Source: an uncultured Panacagrimonas sp. (lineage in GTDB: Bacteria; Pseudomonadota; Gammaproteobacteria; Nevskiales; Nevskiaceae). Taken from it: a stretch of DNA of 12,780 nucleotides. The DNA lies in contig CAMLNE010000087.1 of assembly GCA_946481265.1 (NCBI GenBank), forward strand, positions 1 through 12,780, read 5' to 3'. The notes under the pieces are model-generated. The model made no database searches. It had not been told where the DNA came from and saw only the letters and a list, made by a program, of their open reading frames with translations. Made by a program: the position numbers and the translations under genes. Of the stretch, positions 1 through 8,410 are shown in pieces; positions within the stretch are counted from its first letter, which is position 1, and each line of letters opens with the position of its first letter.

Positions 1-934
1 CCAGATACCCGGCGGAGCCGACCACCTGCACCTTGGGCATGCGCGAGTAGCGGCTCTTCTCGGCCTCCAGCTCGGCGATGCGCGCGTTGAGCCTGGCCTG
101 CACCACGGCGAGCTGGTCCTCGCGTGCCCGCTCGACCCAGTCCTCCGGGTCGGCCGGCTCGGGGCGCGTCACCACCATGCCCTCCGGCAGCACGCGCAGG
201 TTGCGGTAGCGCTGGCCGGCAACCAGATCCAGCGCGGCGTATGCCGTCTGCAGGTTGCCGCGCGCGGCGATGAGATCGGACGCGGCGACCGAGCGCTGCG
301 CCTCGGCGGCGAGCACCTCGGACTCGAGCGCAAGACCGGCCTGACCCCGGCTGCGGATCTGGTCGCGCTGGCGCTCGACGGCCGCCATCTCGGCGCGTGT
401 CAGGCGTTCGATGTCCTGTGCCGAGAGCACGCCCAGGTAGGCGGATACCACCTCGATGAGCAGCTGGTCTTCCGCCTGCTCCAGCCCGAACCGGGCGATG
501 TCGCTGCGGATCTGGGCCTGGTCGCGCGAGATCCAGAGATCGGGCCGATACAGCGGCTGGGTGAGCTTGACCCCGAACAGTCCCTGGCCGTAGTCGTCGC
601 TCACGTCGACGTCGCGCACCGCGTAGTAGTCGCCGCGGACGGTCTGCGTGCCGTAGTCGTAGCTCGCCCCCAGGCCGAGCTGTGGTCGCAGCTGGCCGAC
701 GGCAACCCGTTCGAGCTGTCCCACGGCGCGGGCGCCGGCCAGTTCCGCGAGGTAGGCCGGATTCTTCTCCAGTGCCGAGATGAAGACGTCGAGCAGTCGG
801 GCCGGTCCGGACGAAGGGTCGGCAGCCTGCAACGGTGCCGCCATCAGCGCGGCTGCGAGCAGGGTCGCGAGCGCCGCGATCCGCCGCAGGGGACGGTGCC
901 GCGCCGGTCTGCGGACGAAGCCGGTTGGGATCAT
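1..934 (-). CDS. tolC: TolC-family outer membrane efflux/secretion protein, 3' end outside window
   Basis: Outer-membrane channel subunit of tripartite efflux pumps or type I secretion. Only the N-terminal 311 residues are visible; the gene runs off the left edge. The start at 934 is chosen because it gives a good signal peptide: a basic region (RRPARHRPLRR) followed by a hydrophobic segment ending PLQA, with cleavage likely before ADPSS near residue 38. The mature part begins LLDVFISALEKNPAYLAE, the usual first helix of the TolC repeat. It continues with the strand region LTQPLYRPDLW and long helices (SAYLGVLSAQDIERL, then RSRGQAGLALESEVLAAEAQ) typical of the OEP domain. No strong Shine-Dalgarno sequence lies before the ATG, and the frame is open further upstream, so the start rests on the signal peptide. 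It lies 68 bases after the thioesterase gene on the same strand. The family is secure; whether it serves efflux or secretion cannot be decided here. Confidence 0.9.
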   Translation of the reverse strand, partial: MIPTGFVRRPARHRPLRRIAALATLLAAALMAAPLQAADPSSGPARLLDVFISALEKNPAYLAELAGARAVGQLERVAVGQLRPQLGLGASYDYGTQTVRGDYYAVRDVDVSDDYGQGLFGVKLTQPLYRPDLWISRDQAQIRSDIARFGLEQAEDQLLIEVVSAYLGVLSAQDIERLTRAEMAAVERQRDQIRSRGQAGLALESEVLAAEAQRSVAASDLIAARGNLQTAYAALDLVAGQRYRNLRVLPEGMVVTRPEPADPEDWVERAREDQLAVVQARLNARIAELEAEKSRYSRMPKVQVVGSAGYL

Positions 935-965
935 GGATGGGTCGTTGCTTGCGATCGCGGTGTCG

Positions 966-977
966 CTGCCGCGGCAG
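966..977. promoter_or_regulatory. 12-bp perfect palindrome upstream of tolC
   Basis: CTGCCGCGGCAG is a perfect palindrome in the 68-base gap between the thioesterase stop and the tolC start, 32-43 bases before the tolC ATG. A weak -10-like TACACT lies next to it on the minus strand (975-980), but no convincing -35 is present. It could be an operator or a small hairpin. In DNA this GC-rich it may also be chance. Confidence 0.25.
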
Positions 978-1002
978 TGTAGCCCCAAGCTTCCGCCGTC
1001 CC

Positions 1003-1434
1003 CTACTCTTCGGGCTTCACGTGCTCGAACGCGCGGATCGACTGGCGCACCGCTTCGGGCACCGGCAAGGTCGCCTGCGCCGCGTAGTCGAACCACACGA
1101 TCACCCCCTCGGTACGCGAATGGCAGCGGTCGCCGACGAAGATCGCGCCCTGCGTGACGATGCTCGAACGGCCGATGCGCAGGATGCGCATGCCGTAGTC
1201 GATCTGCGAAGGGTGATGCACCTGCACGAGGAAGTCGCAGGCGATGCGGGCGAGGATGAAGTTCGGACCGGTGAAGCCGGCCGCGCGCTGGCGCTGTTCG
1301 ACGTAGTCGGTACGCGCCTGTTCGTCGTAGGTGATGTACTTGGCGTTATTGACGTGTCCCATGCAGTCCACGTCGCCCCAGCGCGTCGCGATGGGACAGA
1401 AATAGCGGAACTGCTCGCGTCGTGGTGTGCTCAT
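1003..1434 (-). CDS. Acyl-CoA thioesterase, 4HBT/YbgC-like hotdog fold
   Basis: A 143-residue single-domain hotdog protein, the usual length for the family. The hallmark lies at residues 18-33, TRWGDVDCMGHVNNAKY, with the family Asp residues (D21, D23) and the GHVNN turn that shapes the acyl-CoA active site. It is followed by the amphipathic helix YDEQARTDYVEQ and the beta-sheet core (FILARIACDFLVQV, IDYGMRILRIGRSSIVTQG). Members hydrolyse acyl-CoA or acyl-ACP thioesters in the cytoplasm; the substrate cannot be read from sequence. The start at 1434 overlaps the stop of the DUF1289 gene as ATGA, so translation is probably coupled. The frame stays open to 1587, but the extra N-terminal residues are low-complexity Arg/Ala/Pro and run through the upstream gene in another frame. 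Confidence 0.88.
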   Translation of the reverse strand: MSTPRREQFRYFCPIATRWGDVDCMGHVNNAKYITYDEQARTDYVEQRQRAAGFTGPNFILARIACDFLVQVHHPSQIDYGMRILRIGRSSIVTQGAIFVGDRCHSRTEGVIVWFDYAAQATLPVPEAVRQSIRAFEHVKPEE

Positions 1435-1646
1435 CCGGTCTTCGGCTCCGGTGCGATCGGGCCCCTGCGCGCCGCGGCGTCCCGCGCGATCTGGCGGCGG
1501 CGCTGTTCGCCGGCGCGCGACCATTCCGCGATCTCGCCGATCAGACGGCCGCAGCCCGAGCAGATCGAATCCCGATCGAGCTGGCACACCCCGATACAGG
1601 GTGACGCGACGGGCGCGTCGGCGGAAGCATCTGCCGGGTTCGACAT
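1431..1646 (-). CDS. DUF1289 family small four-cysteine protein (YdhL-like)
   Basis: A 71-residue protein with the DUF1289 signature: C17-x3-C21-x7-C29-x2-C32, in the context SPCIGVCQLDRDSICSGCGR, followed by IGEIAEWSRAGEQRR. Four closely spaced cysteines suggest a bound metal or Fe-S cluster. Databases often label the family 'predicted Fe-S protein', but its function is not established. The first 15 residues are Ala/Asp-rich and probably disordered; the C-terminus is basic. The start at 1646 lies 8 bases after the OmpA stop, with AGGA of the ribosome site overlapping that stop codon, and its own stop overlaps the thioesterase start. It is therefore the middle gene of a tight three-gene unit. 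Confidence 0.85.
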   Translation of the reverse strand: MSNPADASADAPVASPCIGVCQLDRDSICSGCGRLIGEIAEWSRAGEQRRRQIARDAAARRGPIAPEPKTG

Positions 1647-1654
1647 CGGTGGTC

Positions 1655-2836
1655 CTACTGCAGGCTCACCTTGAATTCGACACGGCGGTTGCTCACGCGA
1701 CCGTCCTCGGTCGAGTTGTCGCCCACCGGCTGGGTCTCGCCCATGCCGATCGCGATCATCCGCCCCGGCGCCACGCCCTTGCCGATCAGGAACTGGCGGA
1801 CCGCCTCGGCCCGCTGCTGCGAGAGCAGCAGGTTGTAGCCGTCGTTGCCCTCGTCATCGGTGTGCCCGACGATCTCGACCGCGAGATTGGCCTGGTTCTT
1901 CAGCGTCCGCGCGACTTCCTCCAGCGCCACCCGCGAGTCGGCCGTCAGGCGCGCCGAACTCGTTTCGAAATTGACGCCACGCAGGGTCACGCTCTGCTCG
2001 ACCAGGCAGCCGGTGGCGTCCACCACCATGCCGACCGTCGTGCCCGGGCAGGCGTCCACTTCGTCGAGCACGCCGTCGCCGTCGGAGTCGACGACACCGC
2101 CGATGGTGCAGCCGCGGATATCGACCGGCGTGCCGCCCGGCGTGGCGGGACACTCGTCCTGCGCATCGGCGATGCCGTCGCGGTCCGAGTCCTCGATGCA
2201 GTCGACGCGGCCGGACACCGGGTCGACCACGCGCGTCGGGCATTCAGGCGCGGCCGGCGGAGGCGCGGCCTTGCGATCGAACGGAATCTGCAGGCCGAGG
2301 CGGAGCTGGAAATCCAGCAGGTAGTCCTCGTCCGGGACCGACTCGTCGTTGAGCTGCGCCTGCGCGATGGCCTCGGCGCGCACCGCCCAACCCCAGTTGA
2401 GCAGCGGAAAGAGCGCTCCCAGGCCACCGTCCACACCGAAGTGAAGATGATCGTCGCCGGCGACGTCTTCCTGGACCGCACCGGCGCCGACGATCACGAA
2501 GGGCCGCGCATCGAGCAGCAGACCGGTCAGCCCGAGGTCGCGCACCCAGTTGGCGAAGAGCGTGCGCTGGTAGTCGTCCTTGCCGTCGGCCTTGCGCTCG
2601 CGCTGGATGGCGCGGACGGAGAATTCCAGCGCCTCGTTCTGGCGGCCGGGAAACGGCATGCCCAGGCCGATATTCAAGCCGAGGCCGTCATCGGAATCGC
2701 GCTGCGAGTCGTTGAATTCGTAGAGGCCTCCACCGAAGCCGTAGAGACCCTGGTAGCCGTCGGCCGGGATCGCGGTGGCCACCGTCGAGCAGAACAGCAT
2801 CGCGGCGCCCATCCATCCTGTCGTGATCCGTCCCAT
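1655..2836 (-). CDS. OmpA-family outer membrane protein with TSP type-3 linker
   Basis: A 393-residue envelope protein. Residues 1-22 form a signal peptide (MGRITTGWMGAAMLFCSTVATA). Residues 23-188 show alternating, glycine-rich and aromatic strands compatible with an eight-stranded beta-barrel. Residues 199-277 hold calcium-binding thrombospondin type-3 repeats (EDSDRDGIADAQDECP at 215-230 and DSDGDGVLDEVDACP at 250-264). Residues about 281-393 are the OmpA C-terminal domain that binds peptidoglycan, with GHTDDEGNDGYNLLLSQQRA at 324-343 and the NRRVEF motif at 383-388. Its role would be to tie the outer membrane to peptidoglycan. Six cysteines fall as three C-x13-C pairs. The start at 2836 is set by the signal peptide; the same frame is open far upstream, but only through pyrD in another frame. 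It heads the unit with the DUF1289 and thioesterase genes. Confidence 0.92.
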   Translation of the reverse strand: MGRITTGWMGAAMLFCSTVATAIPADGYQGLYGFGGGLYEFNDSQRDSDDGLGLNIGLGMPFPGRQNEALEFSVRAIQRERKADGKDDYQRTLFANWVRDLGLTGLLLDARPFVIVGAGAVQEDVAGDDHLHFGVDGGLGALFPLLNWGWAVRAEAIAQAQLNDESVPDEDYLLDFQLRLGLQIPFDRKAAPPPAAPECPTRVVDPVSGRVDCIEDSDRDGIADAQDECPATPGGTPVDIRGCTIGGVVDSDGDGVLDEVDACPGTTVGMVVDATGCLVEQSVTLRGVNFETSSARLTADSRVALEEVARTLKNQANLAVEIVGHTDDEGNDGYNLLLSQQRAEAVRQFLIGKGVAPGRMIAIGMGETQPVGDNSTEDGRVSNRRVEFKVSLQ

Positions 2837-2913
2837 GGCGCCCCGTTGTCCACCCGCATTGCTTGTGATGCCGCGACTGTACCGGCCACGTTGCAGCGCA
2901 GCAATGCGAGCGC
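2837..2913 (-). promoter_or_regulatory. pyrD-ompA intergenic region with 9-bp inverted repeat and possible promoter
   Basis: This 77-base gap contains CGCATTGCT at 2855-2863 and its exact inverted copy AGCAATGCG at 2900-2908, separated by 36 bases. On the minus strand a -10-like TACAGT (2881-2876) sits 17 bases from a poor -35 candidate TTGCTG (2904-2899), which overlaps one arm of the repeat. This would fit an operator straddling the promoter of the OmpA unit, or a long-range stem in a read-through transcript. Promoter matches are weak (4/6 and 3/6). Confidence 0.3.
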
Positions 2914-3930
2914 TCAGACCTGCGCGAGCGCACTGGCGCAACGCCGCACCAGCGCCGGACCTTCGTAGATGAACCCGGAATAGATCTGCACCAGATCGGC
3001 GCCCGCGCTGCGCCTGGCGCGCGCATCCTCGGCCGATCCGATGCCACCCACACCGATCAGCACGAGGTCGGCGCCGACGCGCGCGCGCAGCGCGGCGAGC
3101 GTGGCCTGTGCCAGCGCTCGCAGCGGTGCGCCGGACAGGCCGCCGGTCTGCGCGCCCAGCGCATGGCCTTCCAGGCCCGGGCGCGTGATCGTGGTGTTGG
3201 TCGCGATCAGGCCGTCGACGCGATGCCGCTGCACCGCCACGGCGATGGCGTCGAGCTGCGCCGCATCGACGTCGGGCGCGATCTTCACCAGCATCGGTGC
3301 ACGGCGTCCCTCGCGATCGGCCAGCCGCTCGCGCTCGGCCGCCAGGGTGGCCAGCAGCCGGTCGAGCGCCTCCTCGCCCTGCAGCTCGCGCAGGTTCTTC
3401 GTGTTCGGCGACGAGATGTTCACCGTGATGTAGCCGGCGTGCGCATGCACCTTGCGCAGGCAGGCGAGGTAGTCGTCGGCCGCCCGCTCGATCGGCGTAT
3501 CGGCGTTCTTGCCGATGTTGATGCCCAGCACGCCGCGATAGCGGCTCTCGCGCACCTGCTCGACGAGATGATCGACACCCTTGTTGTTGAACCCCAGGCG
3601 ATTGATCAGCGCGCGGTGCTCGGGCAGGCGGAACATGCGGGGCCGCGGATTGCCGGGCTGCGGGCGCGGCGTGACGGTGCCCACCTCGACGAATCCGAAG
3701 CCCAGTCGCGACCAGGCATCCAGGCATTCGCCGTTCTTGTCGAGCCCCGCGGCAAGGCCGACGCGGTTGCGGAAATGCAGCCCGAGCAGTTCCACCGGGT
3801 CGTCCACCGCCTGGCCGGCGAACGGCGCGGTCGCCAGTCCCGGGAATCTGCTGAAGCTGCTCAATGTCAGCTCGTGCGCCGTCTCGGCCTCGAGCCGGAA
3901 CAAGGCACCGCGTGCGATCCGGTACAGCAT
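2914..3930 (-). CDS. pyrD: Dihydroorotate dehydrogenase (quinone), class 2
   Basis: Oxidises dihydroorotate to orotate with FMN and passes the electrons to ubiquinone at the inner membrane; this is the fourth step of pyrimidine synthesis. The 338-residue length matches class 2 enzymes. The N-terminal amphipathic segment (LYRIARGALFRLEAETAHELTL) is the membrane and quinone-entry helix region of class 2. FMN-binding elements are GLAAGLDKNG (58-67), INRLGFNNKG (109-118), the NIGKNADT loop (138-145), IGVGGIGS (292-299) and QIYSGFIYEGP (315-325). The catalytic region NISSPNTKNLRELQ (171-184) carries the class 2 serine base, here S174, rather than the class 1 cysteine. The start at 3930 lies two bases after the stop of the ABC1 gene with no clear Shine-Dalgarno sequence, so translation probably depends on re-initiation. 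Confidence 0.97.
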   Translation of the reverse strand: MLYRIARGALFRLEAETAHELTLSSFSRFPGLATAPFAGQAVDDPVELLGLHFRNRVGLAAGLDKNGECLDAWSRLGFGFVEVGTVTPRPQPGNPRPRMFRLPEHRALINRLGFNNKGVDHLVEQVRESRYRGVLGINIGKNADTPIERAADDYLACLRKVHAHAGYITVNISSPNTKNLRELQGEEALDRLLATLAAERERLADREGRRAPMLVKIAPDVDAAQLDAIAVAVQRHRVDGLIATNTTITRPGLEGHALGAQTGGLSGAPLRALAQATLAALRARVGADLVLIGVGGIGSAEDARARRSAGADLVQIYSGFIYEGPALVRRCASALAQV

Positions 3931-3932
3931 GC

Positions 3933-6094
3933 TCAGATCGCCGGCGACGTGGATCGCTGCACCGCGGCCGGCACGATGATCGGCGGCGAGGCCTCCTTGC
4001 CCAGCGGGCGGGCACGGGGTGGCGATGGCGGCATCAGGCGTCTCTTCAGGTATTCGGGCAGCGGCAGCACACGCGCCAGGCGCCGGCGCCAGGAGCCGAC
4101 CTCCTGGTGCAGGACGTCCTGCGTCAGGTTCAGCGGCAGCCGTGCGAGCGATCGCACCACGTCGTGGATCATCGCCTGCCTCGACGTGTCCTCGTAGAGC
4201 GACCCCAGACTGCCGGCCGCGGCGAACAGTGCGCGCGACAGGTGCAGGTAGTCGCGCTTGAGCACCAGGCCGGCCTGCTGCGTGTTGGATATCAGGTGCA
4301 GCACGGTCTGTCCGCGCCGGTACAGACCCTCGAAGCCGCCACGGCGCAGCTCGAACAGGAAGTTGCGCGCGGTCAGGGGCGTCACGCCCTTCTTCATCAG
4401 CGTCTCGTCCAGCGTCGCCTTGATCCGGTCCCGACGCCGGGCGTTTTCCTCGGGCTGCGTGGACATGCGTACCAGCGAGTCGGCGATCATCGCGGTGTCC
4501 GCCAGCACCGCCGCGACCAGGTAGTTCCAGACCGGGCCGAGCTTGCCGTCCAGTTGCACCACGTTGCCCCAGTCGATCAGGTGCACCGCACCGTCGGAGC
4601 CGACCATCACGTTGCCGGGGTGCAGGTCGCCGTGCAGCTCGTGGTAGACGAACACGTGCTGCAGGACCGCGTACAGCAGGCGCTCCGAGACCTGCGACTG
4701 GAAACGGCGGCGCTCGCGCTTGCCCATGCGTGCCAGCGCGCGGGTCAGGCTCGCCCCGTCGGACAGGTATTCCATCTCCAGGATGCGATGCGAATGCCCG
4801 TAGAGTTCCGGCACCCGCCACTGGCGCGTGTTCAGGCTGCGCTCGTAGAAACGCAGGTGATTCTGCGCCTCCGACTCGAAGTCGAGCTCCTCGATGAAGC
4901 CGGCCACGAACTCGTCGACCTGTTCCTGCATCGCGCGAAGAAAGGGCGTGAGCTTGGAATGCGGTGCCCAGTACTGCGACGACATGATGGCCAGACCCAG
5001 CACCATCCTGCCGATGGCGAACTCGCGGTCGATGTTGTGACGGCCCACCTTGATCACGACCGGCTTGAGCACCTCGCGACCGTCCTCCAGGAAGGGCTTC
5101 TTGGCGAAGTAGACGCTGCCGATGGATCCCGACTTCACCGGCCGCGCGGGATCCAGGTCGAGAAACACCTGGTGCGGCGGCCTGCCGTAGCACTCCATGA
5201 ACGCGGCGAGAACCTCTTCCTCGCCCATGGCCGGCACATCCTCGTGGAAGACGGCGAGCTCGCGCGCGATCTCTCCGGGCAGGAACTCCGCGTTGGCGGC
5301 GGCGATCTGCGCCATCTTGACGAAGAACGGACCGAACTCGCCGACCATCTGCGCGACGATCCGGGCCTGTGCCGCGAAATCCTTCGGATCGGTCTGGAAG
5401 AACGGCCGGATGTGGCGCAACGCCTTGATCTGGCGCCGCATGATGCCGAGGTCCTGGCGCACCACGCCGGCGCGGCGCATCACCTCGCGCACCTGCCATT
5501 CGTTGAAACGGCGCCCCGCCTTGAGGACGTTGATCACCTCGACCAGCAGCGGCTCGTAGGTGCGCAGGACCAGGCGCACCATGTCGACGGTGAGTTCGCC
5601 CAGGCCCTTGAGCTCGGGCGAAGCGAACAGCTCGTCGAAGAAATTCCAGAACTCGTTGACCAGGCCTTCCGGAATGGGCACCGGACTGCGCGACAGCACC
5701 TGGTCGACGATGTAGCGGATCAGCTCCTCGGTGGACTCCTCGTTCGGAATCAGCCTGCGGCCACGCAGGTAGGAGGTGAGCCGGCCCGTCCCCTTCATCA
5801 GCGGATGGCGGTAGAAGCCTTCGACCGCGCGATCGATCGCCGTGGCGAGCTCTTCGCGGGTGACGTCGGTCTCCGAGCGGATCAGCCTGACCACCGATCC
5901 GAATCCCCGGGTCAGCCGGTAGGTGGAGACCGAGAAGCGGGAGATCTCCTGCAATACACCCTGCTTCCTGCTCCCGGCGCTGGCCGCGGTCGCCGGCCTG
6001 GATCCATCGCCGCCCATCGGAGGATCGGCCTGCGCTTCCCTGGCCGTTCCGGCCTTCCTGGACGCGGGCGCGTCGTCGCCGGGCGGCGCGGATT

Positions 6095-6098
<4 letters not shown>
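3933..6098 (-). CDS. Atypical ABC1/UbiB (ADCK) family protein kinase-like ATPase
   Basis: A 721-residue member of the atypical kinase family that includes UbiB and COQ8, whose members support ubiquinone or other lipid metabolism. Kinase elements are present: VVIK lysine K350, [15 protein letters not shown] (403-417), catalytic loop HGDLHPGN (489-496) and IDWG (508-511, replacing the usual DFG). Two diagnostic elements differ from the family. The KxGQ motif reads KMAQ (261-264, in GPFFVKMAQ), and the Ala-rich nucleotide loop reads [11 protein letters not shown] (322-332), with G324 where COQ8/UbiB have alanine. About 240 residues precede the family core: a disordered first 45 residues, then a charged helical region of unknown role. 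The C-terminus (690-721) is proline-rich, and I see no transmembrane helix pair like that of E. coli UbiB. The start overlaps the ribA stop as ATGA, and pyrD follows after two bases. Family membership is secure; the substrate is unknown, and I do not call it ubiB. Confidence 0.88.
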
Positions 6099-6688
<590 letters not shown>

Positions 6689-6828
6689 GATGTGGAGGAG
6701 GGTTTCGTCAGACTCGGAGGGTCCGAGAATTTTAGGCGAGATACGCAACGCGCGCCCGTCCCCGCTACCGGCGAGGCGCCGCCGGGGCGCGCCGAAGCCG
6801 TTCCTCGTGGTCCGACGCCCTGTCCTCC
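6689..6828 (-). promoter_or_regulatory. Intergenic region upstream of ribA with possible -10 and hairpin
   Basis: This 140-base gap between the FabG gene and ribA holds a -10-like TAAAAT on the minus strand (6734-6729), the only AT-rich spot here, but no recognisable -35. A short hairpin, CTCGGA-GGG-TCCGAG (6713-6727), follows it immediately downstream in the ribA direction. A second weak stem (GCGCC/GGCGC, 6776-6790) has no T-run and is not a convincing terminator. I see no FMN-riboswitch-like conserved structure. ribA may therefore have its own promoter, or may be read through from the FabG gene. Confidence 0.3.
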
Positions 6829-8232
6829 TCAGGCACCGACCAGGCTCTGCCCGCACACGCGCAGCGTGCGCCCGTTGACGCCCGCAGACAGCGGTGAGGC
6901 GAAGAAGGTGACGGCCTCGGCGATGTCCAGCGGCAACCCGCCCTGCGACAGCGAGTTCAGACGCCGACCGACCTCGCGGTTGACCAGCGGCATGGCGGCG
7001 GTCATCTGCGTCTCGATGAAGCCCGGCGCGACTGCGTTGATCGCGCCACCGCGGCTGGCAAACCAGGGCGCAAGCGCATCGACGTAGCCGATGATGCCGG
7101 CCTTGGTCGCACCGTAGTTGGTCTGTCCCGGATTGCCCGCGATGCCGCCGATCGAGGAGATGCAGACGACGCGGGCGCCCGGCTTGAAGCCTTCATCCAT
7201 CAGGCGCTCGTTGATGCGCATGATGGACCCCAGGTTGATGTCGAGCACCATGTCCCACAGGTGCGGCGCCATGTTGCGCAGCATCTTGTCGCGGGTGATC
7301 CCGGCGTTGTGCACGATCACGTCGAGTGCGCCGCACTCGGCGAGAATCCGCTCGCCCGCATCCACGGCCGTGACATCGACGGCAAGACCGCGACCGCCGA
7401 TCCGGCTCATGGTCTGTCCGAGGACGCCCTCGTCCTGCGGGCGGTCCATGCCGATCACCTGGGCGCCCTCGCGCGCCAGGGTCTGTGCGATCGCCGCGCC
7501 GATTCCGCGCGCGGCGCCCGTGACCAGGGCGAGCTTGCCGTCCAGCGGCGCGGACCCGTTCGCGGGTGCGATGCCGCCGGCGCCCAGTTCCAGCACCTGG
7601 CCGGCGACGTAGGCCGAATGCTCGGTGAGAAAGAAGCGCAGCGCGCCGGCAAGTCCGCCTTCGCTGCCCTCGCGCACCTCGAGCAGGTTCACCGTCGAGC
7701 CCTTGCGCCCGATCTCCTTGCCCAGCGATCGCATGAAGCCACTGAGCGAGGCGGCTGCGGTGCGTTCCCCGACCGGTTCGATCCCCGCCGGGGGACGCGA
7801 GATCAGCAGGACGCGGCCGTGCGGCGCAAGACGCGCGATGCGCGACTGCAGGAAATCGTAGAGCGTGCGCAGACCGCCAGCGGAATCGATCCCGCTGGCA
7901 TCGAACACCAATGCATGCGGCGCGAAGCCTTCACCCGCTGGCTCGCCCTTCAGGGCGATCCCCTGTTCCGCGGCCGCGCCCTTGACCCGTGCCAGTCCAT
8001 CGTGCTCGGGCGCGACGAACAGCTCGGCGCCGGTTTTCGCAAGCGCGCCCAGCAGCGGCGCCGCCATCTGGCCTGCGGGCGATGCGCCCACCAGGACCGG
8101 TCGGTCGACGAGCGGCTGGACCGCGTAGGCGCCGGTCGCGCGACGCAGGCGCGGTGGCGTGGGAAGACCGAGCAGTCCGGACAGCTGCTTGCCGAATGCC
8201 GTCTGCGAAAACTCGAGGAAACGATCGCTCAT
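6829..8232 (-). CDS. Two-domain high-molecular-weight 3-oxoacyl-ACP/CoA reductase (FabG4-like)
   Basis: A 467-residue SDR of the high-molecular-weight FabG type, about twice the length of ordinary FabG (near 245). Residues 1-225 form a degenerate, flavodoxin/Rossmann-like N-terminal domain ([30 protein letters not shown]). Its active-site pattern is lost, although it ends in SDR-like [13 protein letters not shown]. Residues 230-467 are the catalytic ketoreductase: cofactor loop TGAARGIG (238-245), NAG (309-311), N333, S360, Y373 and K377 in NYGATKAG. In family members such as mycobacterial FabG4 this domain reduces 3-oxoacyl thioesters, preferring NADH. D263 after the second strand (VIGMD) also fits NADH. 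The start at 8232 has AGGA seven bases upstream. It is divergent from the stalked-protein gene and may head the minus-strand series. Substrate (ACP or CoA; fatty acid, beta-oxidation or PHA pathway) is not determined. Confidence 0.92.
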   Translation of the reverse strand: MSDRFLEFSQTAFGKQLSGLLGLPTPPRLRRATGAYAVQPLVDRPVLVGASPAGQMAAPLLGALAKTGAELFVAPEHDGLARVKGAAAEQGIALKGEPAGEGFAPHALVFDASGIDSAGGLRTLYDFLQSRIARLAPHGRVLLISRPPAGIEPVGERTAAASLSGFMRSLGKEIGRKGSTVNLLEVREGSEGGLAGALRFFLTEHSAYVAGQVLELGAGGIAPANGSAPLDGKLALVTGAARGIGAAIAQTLAREGAQVIGMDRPQDEGVLGQTMSRIGGRGLAVDVTAVDAGERILAECGALDVIVHNAGITRDKMLRNMAPHLWDMVLDINLGSIMRINERLMDEGFKPGARVVCISSIGGIAGNPGQTNYGATKAGIIGYVDALAPWFASRGGAINAVAPGFIETQMTAAMPLVNREVGRRLNSLSQGGLPLDIAEAVTFFASPLSAGVNGRTLRVCGQSLVGA

Positions 8233-8263
8233 CGGTGGTCCTGAGGTTGAAGAATCCGCGAAA

Positions 8264-8277
8264 GTGCGTCATCGCAC
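8264..8277. promoter_or_regulatory. Inverted repeat upstream of the two-domain FabG gene
   Basis: GTGCG-TCAT-CGCAC forms a perfect 5-4-5 dyad 32-45 bases before the FabG start, within the divergent intergenic region. That location suits a repressor site near a minus-strand transcription start. No clear minus-strand promoter hexamers were found beside it, so the role is a guess. Confidence 0.25.
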
Positions 8278-8348
8278 ATGCCGCCGCCGACGGCGCTCGG
8301 CAGCTTACGAGTCGCCATCAGGGCGTGCACTGACAAGAGCGCCGTACG

Positions 8349-8378
8349 TTGACGTCCGGCCAGCCCCTACCGGATAGT
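8349..8378 (+). promoter_or_regulatory. Candidate sigma-70 promoter for the stalked envelope protein gene
   Basis: A -35-like TTGACG (8349-8354, 5/6) lies 18 bases from a -10-like GATAGT (8373-8378, 4/6) on the plus strand, upstream of the 8476 gene. Transcription would begin near 8385 and leave a leader of about 90 bases. A second dyad, GTTCT-GCGA-AGAAC (8397-8410), lies just downstream of the predicted start and could be an operator. The region 8411-8465 is the most AT-rich part of the window. Confidence 0.4.
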
Positions 8379-8396
8379 TCGGAGCTGTTGCTGCCT

Positions 8397-8410
8397 GTTC
8401 TGCGAAGAAC
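8397..8410. promoter_or_regulatory. Inverted repeat GTTCT-N4-AGAAC upstream of the stalked protein gene
   Basis: GTTCTGCGAAGAAC is a perfect 5-4-5 dyad 66-79 bases before the start at 8476 and just after the candidate promoter. It has the size and position of a regulator-binding site. It resembles GTTC/GAAC-type operators only loosely, and I do not assign a regulator. Confidence 0.25.

Noticed and set aside
1427..2968. Plus-strand reading frame of 513 codons opposite the OmpA and DUF1289 genes
   Set aside because: It crosses two real genes, has shadow-type composition and no domain.
1655..4015. OmpA gene starting far upstream as a 786-residue protein
   Set aside because: The added N-terminal half reads through pyrD in a different frame and is Arg/Gly/Ala-rich. 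The ATG at 2836 gives a signal peptide at the correct place.
2914..5499. PyrD as an 861-residue fusion with an upstream domain
   Set aside because: The extra sequence is the ABC1 gene read out of frame. The family N-terminus begins exactly at 3930.
6689..6828. FMN riboswitch upstream of ribA
   Set aside because: The gap shows only short stems and none of the conserved blocks of the FMN aptamer that I would expect to recognise.
6815..6830. Strong GGAGG-type ribosome site on the minus strand just after the FabG stop
   Set aside because: No ATG or GTG lies at a suitable distance with a plausible protein, so it appears to be chance.
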